Positions 8,499 through 17,004 of a stretch of DNA of 64,000 nucleotides are shown here, piece after piece. The notes below the pieces were generated by a model that was given only the letters and a program-made list of their open reading frames with translations, made no database searches and had not been told where the DNA came from. The position numbers and the translations under genes were made by a program. This DNA is from Ollibium composti (GTDB lineage: Bacteria > Pseudomonadota > Alphaproteobacteria > Rhizobiales > Rhizobiaceae): assembly GCF_004801285.1 (NCBI RefSeq), contig NZ_SSNY01000004.1:62001-126000 (forward strand). Reading direction: 5' to 3'. Each line of letters begins with the position of its first letter. Positions within the stretch are counted from its first letter, which is position 1.

Positions 8499-9541
8499 GC
8501 GCTCCTCCGGATGCGATAGGCTGTGAACAGCAGCGCTACCAGCATGGCGAGCAGCGCCGTGCCCTGGATGACGTCGCTGAGGAAGGCCGGCACGCCGGTG
8601 GCACGCGACATCGCCTCCGCACCCGTCATCACGGCGGCAAGGAAGATGGCGACCGGCACGACGCCGAGCGGGTTGAGCCTTGCCAGCATGGCGATGACGA
8701 TGCCCGAATAGCCGTAGCCCGGCGAAATGTCGCTCATCACCTGGAAGTGCACGCCGCCCACCTCGCCGACGCCGGCCAACCCGGCCAGCGCGCCGGAAAG
8801 CAGCGCCGCGATAACGATGACACGCTGCACGTCGATGCCGCCGTAGCGCGCCGCCTCCGGGTTCTCGCCGGTGACGCGGATGCGGAAGCCGAGAACCGTG
8901 CGCGATATCAGCAGCCAGACCAGAGGTGCCGCCAGCACCGCCACCAGCACGCCGAGATGCAGCCGCGTGCCTTCGATCAGCACCGGCAGGCCGGCCGAAT
9001 CCTCGATCGGCGGCGAGATCGGATAGCCGCTGAACGGGTCCTTCCATGGCCCTTCGATCAGCGCCATCAGGATATAGAAGACGACCGAATTGAGCAGCAG
9101 CGAACTCACCACGTCGTCGACCTTCAGCCTGACGCGCAGCAGCGCTGGGATAAGCGCGACGGCAGCACCGGCGGCGGCTCCGGCAATCGCCATCAAAAGC
9201 ATGGCGAGCGGGCCGGGCATCGGGATGGCGCCGACGAAGCAGCTTGCCATCGCGCCGGCGAGAAGCTGGCCCTCGGCGCCGATGTTCCAGAATTTCGCAC
9301 GGAAGGCCAGCGTCACCGCCAGGCCGGTGAAGATCATCGGGGCGGCGCGCACCAAAGTCTCGGTGATGGCGTAGCTGTCGCCGAGCGAGGCCTTGAACAT
9401 CACGCCATAGGCGTCCGCCACGCCCGCGCCCGCCAGCACGATCAGGCCGCTGCACAGGATCAGCGTGACGACGATGGCGACCAGCGGCAGGGTGAGGTTC
9501 AGCCATGCCGGCGTCCTTTGCCGGGCTTCCAGACGCAGCAT
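8495..9541 (-). CDS. BMP-type ABC transporter permease, first subunit
   Basis: A 348-residue membrane protein of the YufP type. Recognisable parts are FRAKFWNIGAEGQLLAGAMA near residue 85 and RVTGENPEAARYGGIDVQRV, the coupling-helix region that parallels the second permease. The start codon shares one base with the stop of the upstream ATPase gene, so the two are probably translationally coupled. Together with the other permease, the ATPase and the lipo/periplasmic BMP protein it makes a complete importer of nucleoside-like solutes. Confidence 0.9.
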   Translation of the reverse strand: MLRLEARQRTPAWLNLTLPLVAIVVTLILCSGLIVLAGAGVADAYGVMFKASLGDSYAITETLVRAAPMIFTGLAVTLAFRAKFWNIGAEGQLLAGAMASCFVGAIPMPGPLAMLLMAIAGAAAGAAVALIPALLRVRLKVDDVVSSLLLNSVVFYILMALIEGPWKDPFSGYPISPPIEDSAGLPVLIEGTRLHLGVLVAVLAAPLVWLLISRTVLGFRIRVTGENPEAARYGGIDVQRVIVIAALLSGALAGLAGVGEVGGVHFQVMSDISPGYGYSGIVIAMLARLNPLGVVPVAIFLAAVMTGAEAMSRATGVPAFLSDVIQGTALLAMLVALLFTAYRIRRSA

Positions 9542-11058
9542 CAGGCGCTCCCCCCTGCCCCGCTCATCAGCATGCCCAGCCGCGAAACACTGGCATCCGC
9601 AGAATCGAGAACGCCGACGATGCGGCCCTCGTACATGACGGCGATGCGGTCGCTGAGCGCCAGGAGTTCCTCAAGGTCCTCGCTGACGACGACGATGCCG
9701 CAGCGCCTGGCCCTGAGCGCCAGGAATTTCTCGTGCACGAAGCGCGCCGCGCCGATGTCGAGGCCACGCGTCGGCTGCGCGGCGATCAGCACTTTCGGAT
9801 CGAAGGCGAGTTCGCGCGCCAGCAGCGCCTTTTGCAGATTGCCGCCGGACAGCGCGCCGGCGCGGACCATCGGCCCCGGACAGCGAATATCGAAAGCCTC
9901 GATCTGGGCTTCGGCGAAGGCGACGATGGCGCCGGGTTTCAGCAGCCCCCTGGCTGAGAAGGCTTCTGTGCCGATGCGCGGCAGCACCATGGAATCGGCG
10001 AGCGGCAGGTTGGTCACCAGCCCGGTCGTCATCCGGTCCTCGGGAATGCGGCCGAGGCCGAGCGCCTGCACCTCGCGCGGCGTGAAGGCCGCGACACGCT
10101 TTCCGGCGATATCCATCGTGCCGGACTGCGGTTTCAGCATGCCCGAAACCACATCGGCCAGCGCCCGCTGGCCGTTGCCCGAAACGCCGGCGATGCCGAC
10201 GATCTCGCCTTCGCGCACGGCAAGCGTGACTGCGCGCAACGGCATGCCGCCATGGCCGCCGGTGGAAACCGCATCGAGCGACAGCACCACCGCGCCCGGC
10301 ACAGACGGGCCACGTTCAGGCGGCACTATCTCGTGGCCGCACATCAATTGCGCCATTTCCAGCGCCGTCGTCTCGGCCGGCACATCGACGCGCCCGGCGA
10401 CGCGGCCGTGTCTGAGCACGACGCAGCGATGGGTCAGCGCGCGCACCTCGTTGAGCTTATGCGAAATGAAGATGATGCCGAGCCCTTGCGCTGCCATCGC
10501 CCGCAGCGCGGAAAACAGCCCGTCCACCTCGCTCGGCGCCAGCACCGCCGTCGGCTCGTCGAGGATCAACAGCCGCGCCCGGCGAAACAGCGCCTTGATG
10601 ATTTCCAGCCGCTGCTGTTCGCCGATGGAAAGGGCGGACACCGGCTGGTCCGGGTCGAGATGCAGGCCGTAGTTGCGGGCGATATCGTCCAATCTTGCCA
10701 GCGCGCCGGCGCGGTCCAGCCGGCCGCCTTTGCCCGGAATGCCGATCAGCAGGTTTTCCATTACGGTCAGCCGCGAGGCGAGATGGAAATGCTGATGCAC
10801 CATGCCGATGCCTGCCGCCAGCGCATCGGCCGAATTGCGGATGCTGACCGGCTTGCCATTCACAAGGATTTCGCCGGCGTCGGGCTGGTAGGCGCCGAAC
10901 AGGATGTTCATCAGCGTCGTCTTGCCGGCGCCGTTCTCGCCCAGCAGGCCGAGGATTTCGCCCGGCGCGACGGCAAGGTCGACAGCCTCGTTGGCCTTCA
11001 CCGGGCCGAAGCTCTTGGAGATGCCGCGCATCTCGATGAGGGGAGGAAGTGTGGTCAC
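9541..11058 (-). CDS. BMP-type ABC transporter, double ATP-binding protein
   Basis: A 505-residue protein with two ABC domains in tandem (YufO/RbsA type). The N-terminal domain has Walker A GLLGENGAGKTTL, signature SALSIGEQQRLEI and Walker B LLILDEPTAVL. The C-terminal domain has a degenerate Walker A, GIAGVSGNGQRALA, without the usual GKT; the signature LSGGNLQKALLAREL is intact. Such asymmetry is normal in this family, with only one site hydrolysing well. It powers the two downstream permeases. It is separated from the binding-protein gene by 242 bp that hold an imperfect palindrome. Confidence 0.92.
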   Translation of the reverse strand: MTTLPPLIEMRGISKSFGPVKANEAVDLAVAPGEILGLLGENGAGKTTLMNILFGAYQPDAGEILVNGKPVSIRNSADALAAGIGMVHQHFHLASRLTVMENLLIGIPGKGGRLDRAGALARLDDIARNYGLHLDPDQPVSALSIGEQQRLEIIKALFRRARLLILDEPTAVLAPSEVDGLFSALRAMAAQGLGIIFISHKLNEVRALTHRCVVLRHGRVAGRVDVPAETTALEMAQLMCGHEIVPPERGPSVPGAVVLSLDAVSTGGHGGMPLRAVTLAVREGEIVGIAGVSGNGQRALADVVSGMLKPQSGTMDIAGKRVAAFTPREVQALGLGRIPEDRMTTGLVTNLPLADSMVLPRIGTEAFSARGLLKPGAIVAFAEAQIEAFDIRCPGPMVRAGALSGGNLQKALLARELAFDPKVLIAAQPTRGLDIGAARFVHEKFLALRARRCGIVVVSEDLEELLALSDRIAVMYEGRIVGVLDSADASVSRLGMLMSGAGGSA

Positions 11059-11120
11059 GGGGAGTCCAGTAGGGCTTTCGAATCCAAGGATTGCCGTAAC
11101 GGCGAAATCGCTCCGGCGCT

Positions 11121-11255
11121 ACCCCCACCCCTGTCCCCTCCCCGCAAGGGGGAGGGAGACGCCGTCACCGCTGTTGTCGACGCCTGTCGAATGGGTGCGG
11201 GCCAGTACCGCTGCAAAGTCCCCCTCCCCCTTGCGGGGGGCTAGGGGTGGGGGGT
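11121..11255. repeat. G/C-rich imperfect inverted repeat between BMP gene and ATPase gene
   Basis: The left arm begins ACCCCCACCCCTGTCCCC and ends GGGGGAGGG near 11157. The right arm starts at about 11220 with CCCCCTCCCCCTTGCGGG and ends GGGGTGGGGGG. Each arm also contains a smaller hairpin of the CCCC-GCAA-GGGG kind. It resembles the element at 56001-56095, so it is a dispersed family. Its place right after the binding-protein gene suggests an mRNA-stability or attenuation effect. Confidence 0.7.
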
Positions 11256-11300
11256 ATGCGCCAACGCGATTGCCCGGAGATCCGGAGAAAAGAAAAACGT

Positions 11301-12329
11301 TCAATCCGAGGTCGGCGTGTTCTCGTCCACGTCGACGCGGAACATGCCTTCCAGGATCTCGGCCTTCTTCTTCTCGATCAGCTCCTTGACGTCCGCCGGC
11401 AGCTTCTCATCGAACTTGTGGTAGGGCGCCAGCGACGAGCCGCCCTTGGCCATGCGCGAGAAGTCGCCGTAGTCCTGCGCGGTGAACACGCCGGCCTTGA
11501 CCAGCTTCACCGCCTGCTGGACGGTCGGGTACATGTCCCACACAGGCCCGGTAATGACGGTATCGGGCGCCAGGCTCGACTGGTCGGACATGTTGGAAAT
11601 GGCGAACACGCCCTTTTCCTGCGCCGCCTCGATGACGCCGAAGCGCTCGGCATAGATGACGTCGACGCCGGCGTCGATCTGCGCGATGGCCGCCTCCTTG
11701 GCCTTCGGCGGGTCGAAGAACGAGCCGATGAAGGTGACCTTGCGCTTGACGTCCTTGTTGACCTCACGCGCGCCGGCGAAGAAGGCGTTGACCAGCCGGT
11801 TGACCTCGGGAATGCCCATCGCCGCGACCGCGCCGACCGTGCCCGACTTCGACATCTTGCCGGCGATCATGCCCGACAGGTAGGCCGGCTCGTGGATCCA
11901 GTTGTCGAAGACGCCGAAATTCGGCTCGGCCGGCCCAGCGCCGGAGCCGAACAGGAAGGCGGTCTTCGGGAACTGCTTGGCGGTGCGGCGGGATTCGCGC
12001 TCGGCCGCGAAGGCGTCGCCCATGATCAGCTGCGCGCCGCCTTGTGCATATTCGCGCATGACGCGGCCGAAATCGGCGGTCTGCACCTTCTCAGACCATT
12101 TGTATTCGATGCCGAGTTCCTTCTCGGCCTTCTGCAGCGCGACGTGGATCTGGTGGTCCCACGGCTCCTCGATCGGCGTGGCGAAGATCGCCGCCACCTT
12201 CACCTTCTCGTCGGCGGCAAACGCCCAGCGCGGCAAAACCAGCGCCGCCATGCCGGCGGCCCCCAGCCCTAGCACTTCGCGCCGCGACAGCCCGGCCGGC
12301 AGCACCTTGCCCCTCATCCCATTGTCCAT
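11301..12329 (-). CDS. BMP family ABC transporter substrate-binding protein
   Basis: A 342-residue periplasmic binding protein of the basic membrane protein (BMP/PnrA) family. The N-terminus has a twin-arginine signal: LSRREVLGLGAAGMAALVL, with likely cleavage after RWAFA. The mature part starts with KVKVAAIFATPIEEPWDHQI and carries YAQGGAQLIMGDAFA, the usual ligand-pocket loop of the family. It captures a nucleoside-like solute for the transporter encoded just downstream. A Tat signal is common in proteobacterial members. It heads the operon, and a candidate operator lies 76-91 bp upstream. Confidence 0.9.
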   Translation of the reverse strand: MDNGMRGKVLPAGLSRREVLGLGAAGMAALVLPRWAFAADEKVKVAAIFATPIEEPWDHQIHVALQKAEKELGIEYKWSEKVQTADFGRVMREYAQGGAQLIMGDAFAAERESRRTAKQFPKTAFLFGSGAGPAEPNFGVFDNWIHEPAYLSGMIAGKMSKSGTVGAVAAMGIPEVNRLVNAFFAGAREVNKDVKRKVTFIGSFFDPPKAKEAAIAQIDAGVDVIYAERFGVIEAAQEKGVFAISNMSDQSSLAPDTVITGPVWDMYPTVQQAVKLVKAGVFTAQDYGDFSRMAKGGSSLAPYHKFDEKLPADVKELIEKKKAEILEGMFRVDVDENTPTSD

Positions 12330-12404
12330 CGTTCGACCCTCTTTTGGATTCGCGGCGCGTCCTTCTGCGGGGCCGCCGGGCGACTATGGATCGCGGCTAA
12401 AGTT

Positions 12405-12420
12405 TTGTCCACATGGTCAA
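12405..12420. promoter_or_regulatory. Candidate operator upstream of the BMP transporter operon
   Basis: On the minus strand the 16 bases read TTGACCATGTGGACAA, a near-palindrome of the form TTGnCCAnnTGGnCAA. A small hairpin, CATGGT-N5-ACCATG, spans 12412-12428. The position, 76-91 bp upstream of the BMP start, fits a regulator site. TTGACC could also act as a -35 box. The cognate regulator is not identified. Confidence 0.4.
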
Positions 12421-12452
12421 AAACCATGCTTTACGAGTCCAGTTTGCGGCGC

Positions 12453-13154
12453 CTAGGCCGCTTCGGTGCCGAGGTAGAGCCGGTGCAGCTCGTCCGGCGT
12501 TCTGGCCAGCGCCTTGCACTCCCCGTCATGGACGATGCGGCCGCGCCGCATGACATAGGCGCGGTCGCCGATCGACAGCGCAAGCGCCGCGAACTGCTCG
12601 ACCAGCAGGATCGCCAGCCCCTCGTCGGCCAGCCGGCGCACGGCGTTCATCAGCCGCGTGACGATGACCGGCGCAAGCCCCGCCGACATCTCGTCGATGA
12701 GCAGGACCTTCGGCCGCGTCAGCAGGGCGCGCGCGATGACCAGCATCTGCTGCTCGCCGCCGGACAGCAGGCCGGCCCGCACCGCGCGGCGCTGCACCAG
12801 CTCGGGAAAAAGGTCGTAGGCTTGTGCCATTTCCGCCTCCCGGCTGAGGCCCACTTTAAGATTTTCCTCCGTCGTCAACTGGCGAAAGACCGTGCGCCCC
12901 TGCTCGACATGCGCCAGTCCCTCGCGCGAGCGCAGGCCCGGCCTTGCCTTGTGGATTTCCCGCCCGTCCAGCTCGATCCTGCCCCCGGCCACCGGGATGA
13001 TCCCCGACAGCCCTTCCAGCAGCGTCGTCTTGCCGGCGCCGTTGGCACCGAGCAGCACGCTGATCGCACCGCTTTCGGCGACGAGGCTCACCTTCGAAAC
13101 GACAGGCAGTTCCGCCCGGTTCACGCTCAGATCGGAAATGACGAACCTGCTCAT
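12453..13154 (-). CDS. LIV-type ABC transporter ATP-binding protein (LivF-like)
   Basis: A 233-residue ATPase with Walker A LLGANGAGKTTL (residues about 34-45), signature LLSGGEQQMLVIARAL and Walker B VLLIDEMSAGL followed by the H-loop-like region VEQFAALAL. The usual H-loop His is replaced here by Gln-Phe, which is common in LivF proteins. The ATG overlaps the stop of the fused LivM-LivG gene (ATGA, 13151-13154). It is the last gene of a nine-gene minus-strand series and completes a hydrophobic amino-acid-type importer whose substrate is probably the compound degraded by the upstream enzymes. Confidence 0.88.
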   Translation of the reverse strand: MSRFVISDLSVNRAELPVVSKVSLVAESGAISVLLGANGAGKTTLLEGLSGIIPVAGGRIELDGREIHKARPGLRSREGLAHVEQGRTVFRQLTTEENLKVGLSREAEMAQAYDLFPELVQRRAVRAGLLSGGEQQMLVIARALLTRPKVLLIDEMSAGLAPVIVTRLMNAVRRLADEGLAILLVEQFAALALSIGDRAYVMRRGRIVHDGECKALARTPDELHRLYLGTEAA

Positions 13155-14866
13155 GCCGCCACGCTTTCTTCCTCGATGCCGAGATAGGCCTTCTTGACCG
13201 CCGGCTCGCCGAGCACTTTCGCCGGCGGACCGGAGGCGATGACCTTGCCGAAGTCCAGCACCGTGATTTCGGAACAGACCGAGCGCACGAGGTCCATGTC
13301 GTGCTCGACCAGCAGCACGGCCGAGCCGAACAGTTTCGGGATCTGCGCTATGCGCTGGCCCAGCCGCACCGACTCCTCATGCGACTGCCCCGCCGCCGGC
13401 TCGTCCAGCAACACCACCGCAGGCCGCGCGGCGACAACGCCGGCGACATCCAGCAGGCGCCGCGTGCCGGCATCGACCGTCGTCACCGGCACCTCTGGAT
13501 CGGGGCAGTCGAGCCAACCGAGAATGGCCGCAATCTCGCTTTCCGTCAGGCCCTTCGCCGCGAGGTTCAGATAGCCGCCGACCGTCAGTTCCGGCGCGAT
13601 GCGGTTGGTCTGCCAGGTGCGGCGCACGCCGGCGCGGGCGCGCAGATGCGCCGGCCGGCCCTCGAGCGCGGCGCCGGCCAGTTTCACACTGCCCTCATAG
13701 GCGTGCAGGAAACCCGCGACCGCGTCGATGAAAGTGGACTTGCCCGCACCGTTGGGGCCGATCAGCCCGGCCACCGTGCCGGCCAGCACCTTCAGGTTGA
13801 CATGGTCCAGCGCCACCACGCTGCCATAACGGACGCTGAGGTCGTCGATCTCCAGCGCCACCGGCGCCGCCTGGGCGGCCGGCTGCGGCAAACTGGCCCC
13901 GGTCGCATCCGCCGCCTTGGTCCGCCGCGCGGGCCTGAGCTTGCGGGCCAGCCGGCGGAACGTCTCGCTCATCGTCTCGCCGGTCGACAGCGCCTGCGTC
14001 GCGCCGATGGCGAACAGCACGTTGCCGATGTCCTGCGGCAGGTCGAAGCGCCGCAGGATTTCCGGGAACATCACCACCAGCAGCCCGCCGATGATGGCGC
14101 CCTCGGCGAAATGCGCGCCGGTCATCACCGCCACCGCATAAAGGCTGAGGGACGCCATCATGGAAAAATTCTCCGCCACCAGCGTGCCGAGATAGCCGGC
14201 GAGCAACCCGCCGGAAATGCCGGCGGTGAAGGCCGAGATGGCGAAGGCCGACAGTTTCGAGGCGGCGATGCTCACCCCGTGCGCCGCCGCCGCCCGCTCC
14301 GAATGCCGCACCGCCAGCCAGGAAGCGCCGAGCCGCGAACGCGCGAGGAATTCCAGCGCAACCGCGATGACGGCATAGACGATCTGCACGAAGACGAAAT
14401 AGCTGCCGTCGCTGTCGAACAGCGCCGGGCGCGGCACTTGCAGGAAGGTCGTCTGCCCCGGATAGGTGATGGTGGCGAGAATGGTGTCGAAAGCGGTGGC
14501 GAAGGACAGCGTGACGATGGCGAGGTTGATGCCGCGCAGTCTCAGCGCCGGAAGCCCGATGGCGACACCGAACGGCACCGCCGCCAGCCCGCCGAGCAGG
14601 ATCCACACGGCCAGGTCGCCCGGCGCTTCCGCCAGATTGAGATAGCCGACCGTCCAGGCTCCGACACCGGCGAACGACATCTGGCACAGTGCGATCATGC
14701 CCGTGCGGCCGGCCACCAGCCCGAGGCTTTGCAGCGCGACGCCGGTGATCAGCACCGAAGTGGCGAGGAACACCCAGTAGGACGGCAACAAGCCGACGAC
14801 CGCCGCGCCGCCAACGGCAAGGGCGGCGACGAGCGCCAGCGAGGCTCTGAGGCTAGCGCGCGTCAT
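13151..14866 (-). CDS. Fused LIV-type permease and ATP-binding protein (LivM-LivG)
   Basis: A 571-residue fusion. Residues 1 to about 305 form a LivM permease with the family stretch GRTGMIALCQMSFAGVGAW. A linker rich in Ala, Arg and Pro follows. The LivG ATPase begins near residue 340 with Walker A LIGPNGAGKSTFIDAV and Walker B PAVVLLDEPAAG. The ABC signature is odd: where LivG proteins usually have LSxGxQR it reads VDAGTRRLL, so only the central Gly is kept. Hydrolysis may depend mainly on the partner LivF. The 5' end overlaps livH by 14 bases. Confidence 0.88.
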   Translation of the reverse strand: MTRASLRASLALVAALAVGGAAVVGLLPSYWVFLATSVLITGVALQSLGLVAGRTGMIALCQMSFAGVGAWTVGYLNLAEAPGDLAVWILLGGLAAVPFGVAIGLPALRLRGINLAIVTLSFATAFDTILATITYPGQTTFLQVPRPALFDSDGSYFVFVQIVYAVIAVALEFLARSRLGASWLAVRHSERAAAAHGVSIAASKLSAFAISAFTAGISGGLLAGYLGTLVAENFSMMASLSLYAVAVMTGAHFAEGAIIGGLLVVMFPEILRRFDLPQDIGNVLFAIGATQALSTGETMSETFRRLARKLRPARRTKAADATGASLPQPAAQAAPVALEIDDLSVRYGSVVALDHVNLKVLAGTVAGLIGPNGAGKSTFIDAVAGFLHAYEGSVKLAGAALEGRPAHLRARAGVRRTWQTNRIAPELTVGGYLNLAAKGLTESEIAAILGWLDCPDPEVPVTTVDAGTRRLLDVAGVVAARPAVVLLDEPAAGQSHEESVRLGQRIAQIPKLFGSAVLLVEHDMDLVRSVCSEITVLDFGKVIASGPPAKVLGEPAVKKAYLGIEEESVAA

Positions 14867-15722
14867 CCCAGCGGGCCTCCCTCTGCGACCACAGCAGCAC
14901 GGCGAGCACCACCAGGAAGGGGATGGCGCTGCGGTACTGGCTGATCGAATCCACCGTGCTCGCCATGCCTTCGATGACGCCGAGCAGGATGCCGCCGGCC
15001 AGCGTCAGCCAGAAGCTGCGGAACAGGCCGACGAGGGCCGCCGCCAGCGCCGGCACCACCAGCAGGCTGAGCGTCATGAAATTGGGCGAGCGCTGCGGCG
15101 CGATGATCATCAGCGCGAAGGTGGTGAAGGCGCCCGTCAGCCCCCATACCAGCAGCGACAGCAGTTGCACCTTGACGCCCAGCAGTTCGGCGGCCATCGG
15201 CCGGTCGGACAGGGCGCGCAGATGAAGACCGACGCGCGTGCGGTTCAGGAACAGGTCGGACAGCACTGTGAACAGCACCGCCAGCCCGATCGTCAGCACC
15301 GAGGCGATGGTGACTTCCACACCCGCCAGGCGAAAGGCCGAGCCGGGGAAAAGCTCCGGCATCACATGCGGGTGCTGGCCACCGGTCAGCCGCAAGCCGA
15401 CGGCGATCAACCCGACCAGCAGCGCGACCGTGACGGCCGCCTTGGTCGAGGCGCTGGATTCGGCGAACCAGCGGGTCATGATGGTGCCGATGGCGACGCC
15501 GACGAAGGTGCCGACGAGAATGCCCGCCAGCACCGAAGGCCATGTCGGATAGCCCGCCTCCGTCAGCGCGATCAGCGCGAAGGTTCCCGCCGTGCCGATC
15601 GCGGCACCGGTGAAATTGACCACCGAGACCAGCCGGTAGGTGAAGACGGCGCAGACGCCGAGAAGGGCGTATGTCCCTCCTGCCGTCAGTCCCGCCACCG
15701 CGGATGTGAGCAATGCGTCCAT
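14853..15722 (-). CDS. LIV-type ABC transporter permease (LivH-like)
   Basis: A 289-residue membrane permease with the N-terminal family pattern AVAGLTAGGTYALLGVCAVF and RLVSVVNFTGAAIGTAGTF. The cytoplasmic coupling motif region reads LRALSDRPMAAELLGVKV. It pairs with the LivM half of the next gene, overlapping it by 14 bases. A terminator-like hairpin lies between this gene and the binding-protein gene upstream, so the permease genes may be expressed at a lower level than the binding protein. Confidence 0.88.
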   Translation of the reverse strand: MDALLTSAVAGLTAGGTYALLGVCAVFTYRLVSVVNFTGAAIGTAGTFALIALTEAGYPTWPSVLAGILVGTFVGVAIGTIMTRWFAESSASTKAAVTVALLVGLIAVGLRLTGGQHPHVMPELFPGSAFRLAGVEVTIASVLTIGLAVLFTVLSDLFLNRTRVGLHLRALSDRPMAAELLGVKVQLLSLLVWGLTGAFTTFALMIIAPQRSPNFMTLSLLVVPALAAALVGLFRSFWLTLAGGILLGVIEGMASTVDSISQYRSAIPFLVVLAVLLWSQREARWDDAR

Positions 15723-15737
15723 GACCCGTCCTGTGAG

Positions 15738-15768
15738 AAAAAGCGGGCGGCGGACGATGCCGCCGCCC
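15738..15768 (-). terminator. Intrinsic terminator/attenuator after the binding-protein gene
   Basis: On the minus strand a GC stem GGGCGGCGG-CATCGT-CCGCCGCCC is followed after two bases by five T residues. It starts 24 bp past the stop of the binding-protein gene (15792) and ends 16 bp before the livH start. The permease genes have no evident promoter of their own, so partial read-through is the likely behaviour. Confidence 0.7.
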
Positions 15769-15791
15769 CAGGGAGGAAGTCCAGGGAGGAC

Positions 15792-16976
15792 CTATTTGAC
15801 ATCCGGCAAGTGCACCCAGTCTTTCGTCTCGACCGTCCACTTGCCCTTGTCGAGCTTCATCACCTTGGTGGCCCGCATCGGCGAATGCGTCTTGGCCTCG
15901 CCGAACACGTAGGGCGAACCGGCGAGCGGATTGGAGATCGGCTGCATCTTCAGCAGAGCCGCGTTGACGCTGTCGCGCGTCACCTCGCCGTCGATGCCGC
16001 CGACGACCTTGAGGAACATCTGCGCGGCGAGATAACCGCCCTGCGAGAAGGCGGTGAGCGGCCGGTTCGCCTTCTTCATGTCGGCGATCCATTCGGCGTT
16101 GGCGGCCGAATCCGTCTCGGTGTAGGGCTCCCACTCGGTGCCGGCATAGATCGGCTGCGGGGAGTCGGCCAGCGCCTTGGCGACCTGCTCGGTGTAGCCG
16201 GGGGCGAGGAACAGCCAGTTGATGCCGGTGATCTTCTGGGCGTCGACCGTCTTGATGAGCTGCACCACCTGCGGCTCGACCTGGTTGGTCAGCACCGTAT
16301 CGCAACCGGCGTCGCGCGCCTTGATGACATAGGGCGTCAGATCGCCCTGGAACGGCAGGGTGAGATCGAGCAGGTGGATCTTCTGGCCGGAGATCTTTTC
16401 CCAGTCCTCGATGCCTTTCTTGTAGGCTTCCTGCGTGCCGCCGATGATGATGAAGAAGGCACAGAGTTTCTTGGCCTTGAGCACATTGCTGGCGTAGTAG
16501 CCCATCGCCGTCGTCAGCGTGAACGGACCGACATTGACCGGCGCGATGTTGGGCGAGGAGAAGCAGGCGGCGTCGACCCCGAGCCCCTGGATGGAGCGGA
16601 TGTCCTTGCGGGCATAGGTGGCGCCGTTGACGGCGCAATCGAGCAGGCTGGCCGAGCCGACCAGCGCCACGGCTTCCTTGTTGTCGATCAGGTCGCGCGC
16701 CGCCTGCGCCGCCACGGCGGGGTCCGCCTTGTCGTCAGCGATGGTGTAGTCGATCTTGCAGCCGTTGATGCCGCCGGCGGCGTTGACCGCGTCGAAGGCG
16801 GCCTGCGTGGCCTTCGGCACCTCGCTGAAATCGGCGGGGCCGGTGACGGTCGAGACGGCGCCGACCTTGATGGCGCCGTCGGCACAGGTCGGGCCGGCGG
16901 CCGAGGCGGTCCCCGCCATCGCGCCGAGGCCAAGGGCGGCGAGCGACGCCGCAAGAAGGCTTGATTTCCATGTCAT
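15792..16976 (-). CDS. LIV-type ABC transporter substrate-binding protein
   Basis: A 394-residue periplasmic binding protein of the Peripla_BP_6 (LivJ/LivK-like) family. A Sec signal is visible: MTWKSSLLAASLAALGLGAM, with cleavage after ASA. The mature domain starts CADGAIKVGAVSTVTGP and contains AAGGINGCKIDYTIADD. I preferred the ATG at 16976 to the in-frame ATG at 16991 because GGGAGAG then lies at proper ribosome-binding distance. Four Cys in the mature chain could form disulfides. It follows the COG0523 gene by 28 bp and feeds the LIV permeases downstream. Confidence 0.88.
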   Translation of the reverse strand: MTWKSSLLAASLAALGLGAMAGTASAAGPTCADGAIKVGAVSTVTGPADFSEVPKATQAAFDAVNAAGGINGCKIDYTIADDKADPAVAAQAARDLIDNKEAVALVGSASLLDCAVNGATYARKDIRSIQGLGVDAACFSSPNIAPVNVGPFTLTTAMGYYASNVLKAKKLCAFFIIIGGTQEAYKKGIEDWEKISGQKIHLLDLTLPFQGDLTPYVIKARDAGCDTVLTNQVEPQVVQLIKTVDAQKITGINWLFLAPGYTEQVAKALADSPQPIYAGTEWEPYTETDSAANAEWIADMKKANRPLTAFSQGGYLAAQMFLKVVGGIDGEVTRDSVNAALLKMQPISNPLAGSPYVFGEAKTHSPMRATKVMKLDKGKWTVETKDWVHLPDVK

Positions 16977-17004
16977 GTCGCACTCTCCCATTGCTTTTCT
17001 GCCC

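Noticed and set aside
8747..10672. A 641-codon plus-strand open frame opposite the BMP permease and ATPase genes
   Set aside because: It crosses two well-defined minus-strand genes and has low-complexity shadow composition.
13917..14141. Small plus-strand open frames inside the LivM-LivG gene and similar short frames throughout
   Set aside because: They lie wholly within strong genes on the other strand and show no ribosome site, motif or spacing that would support expression.
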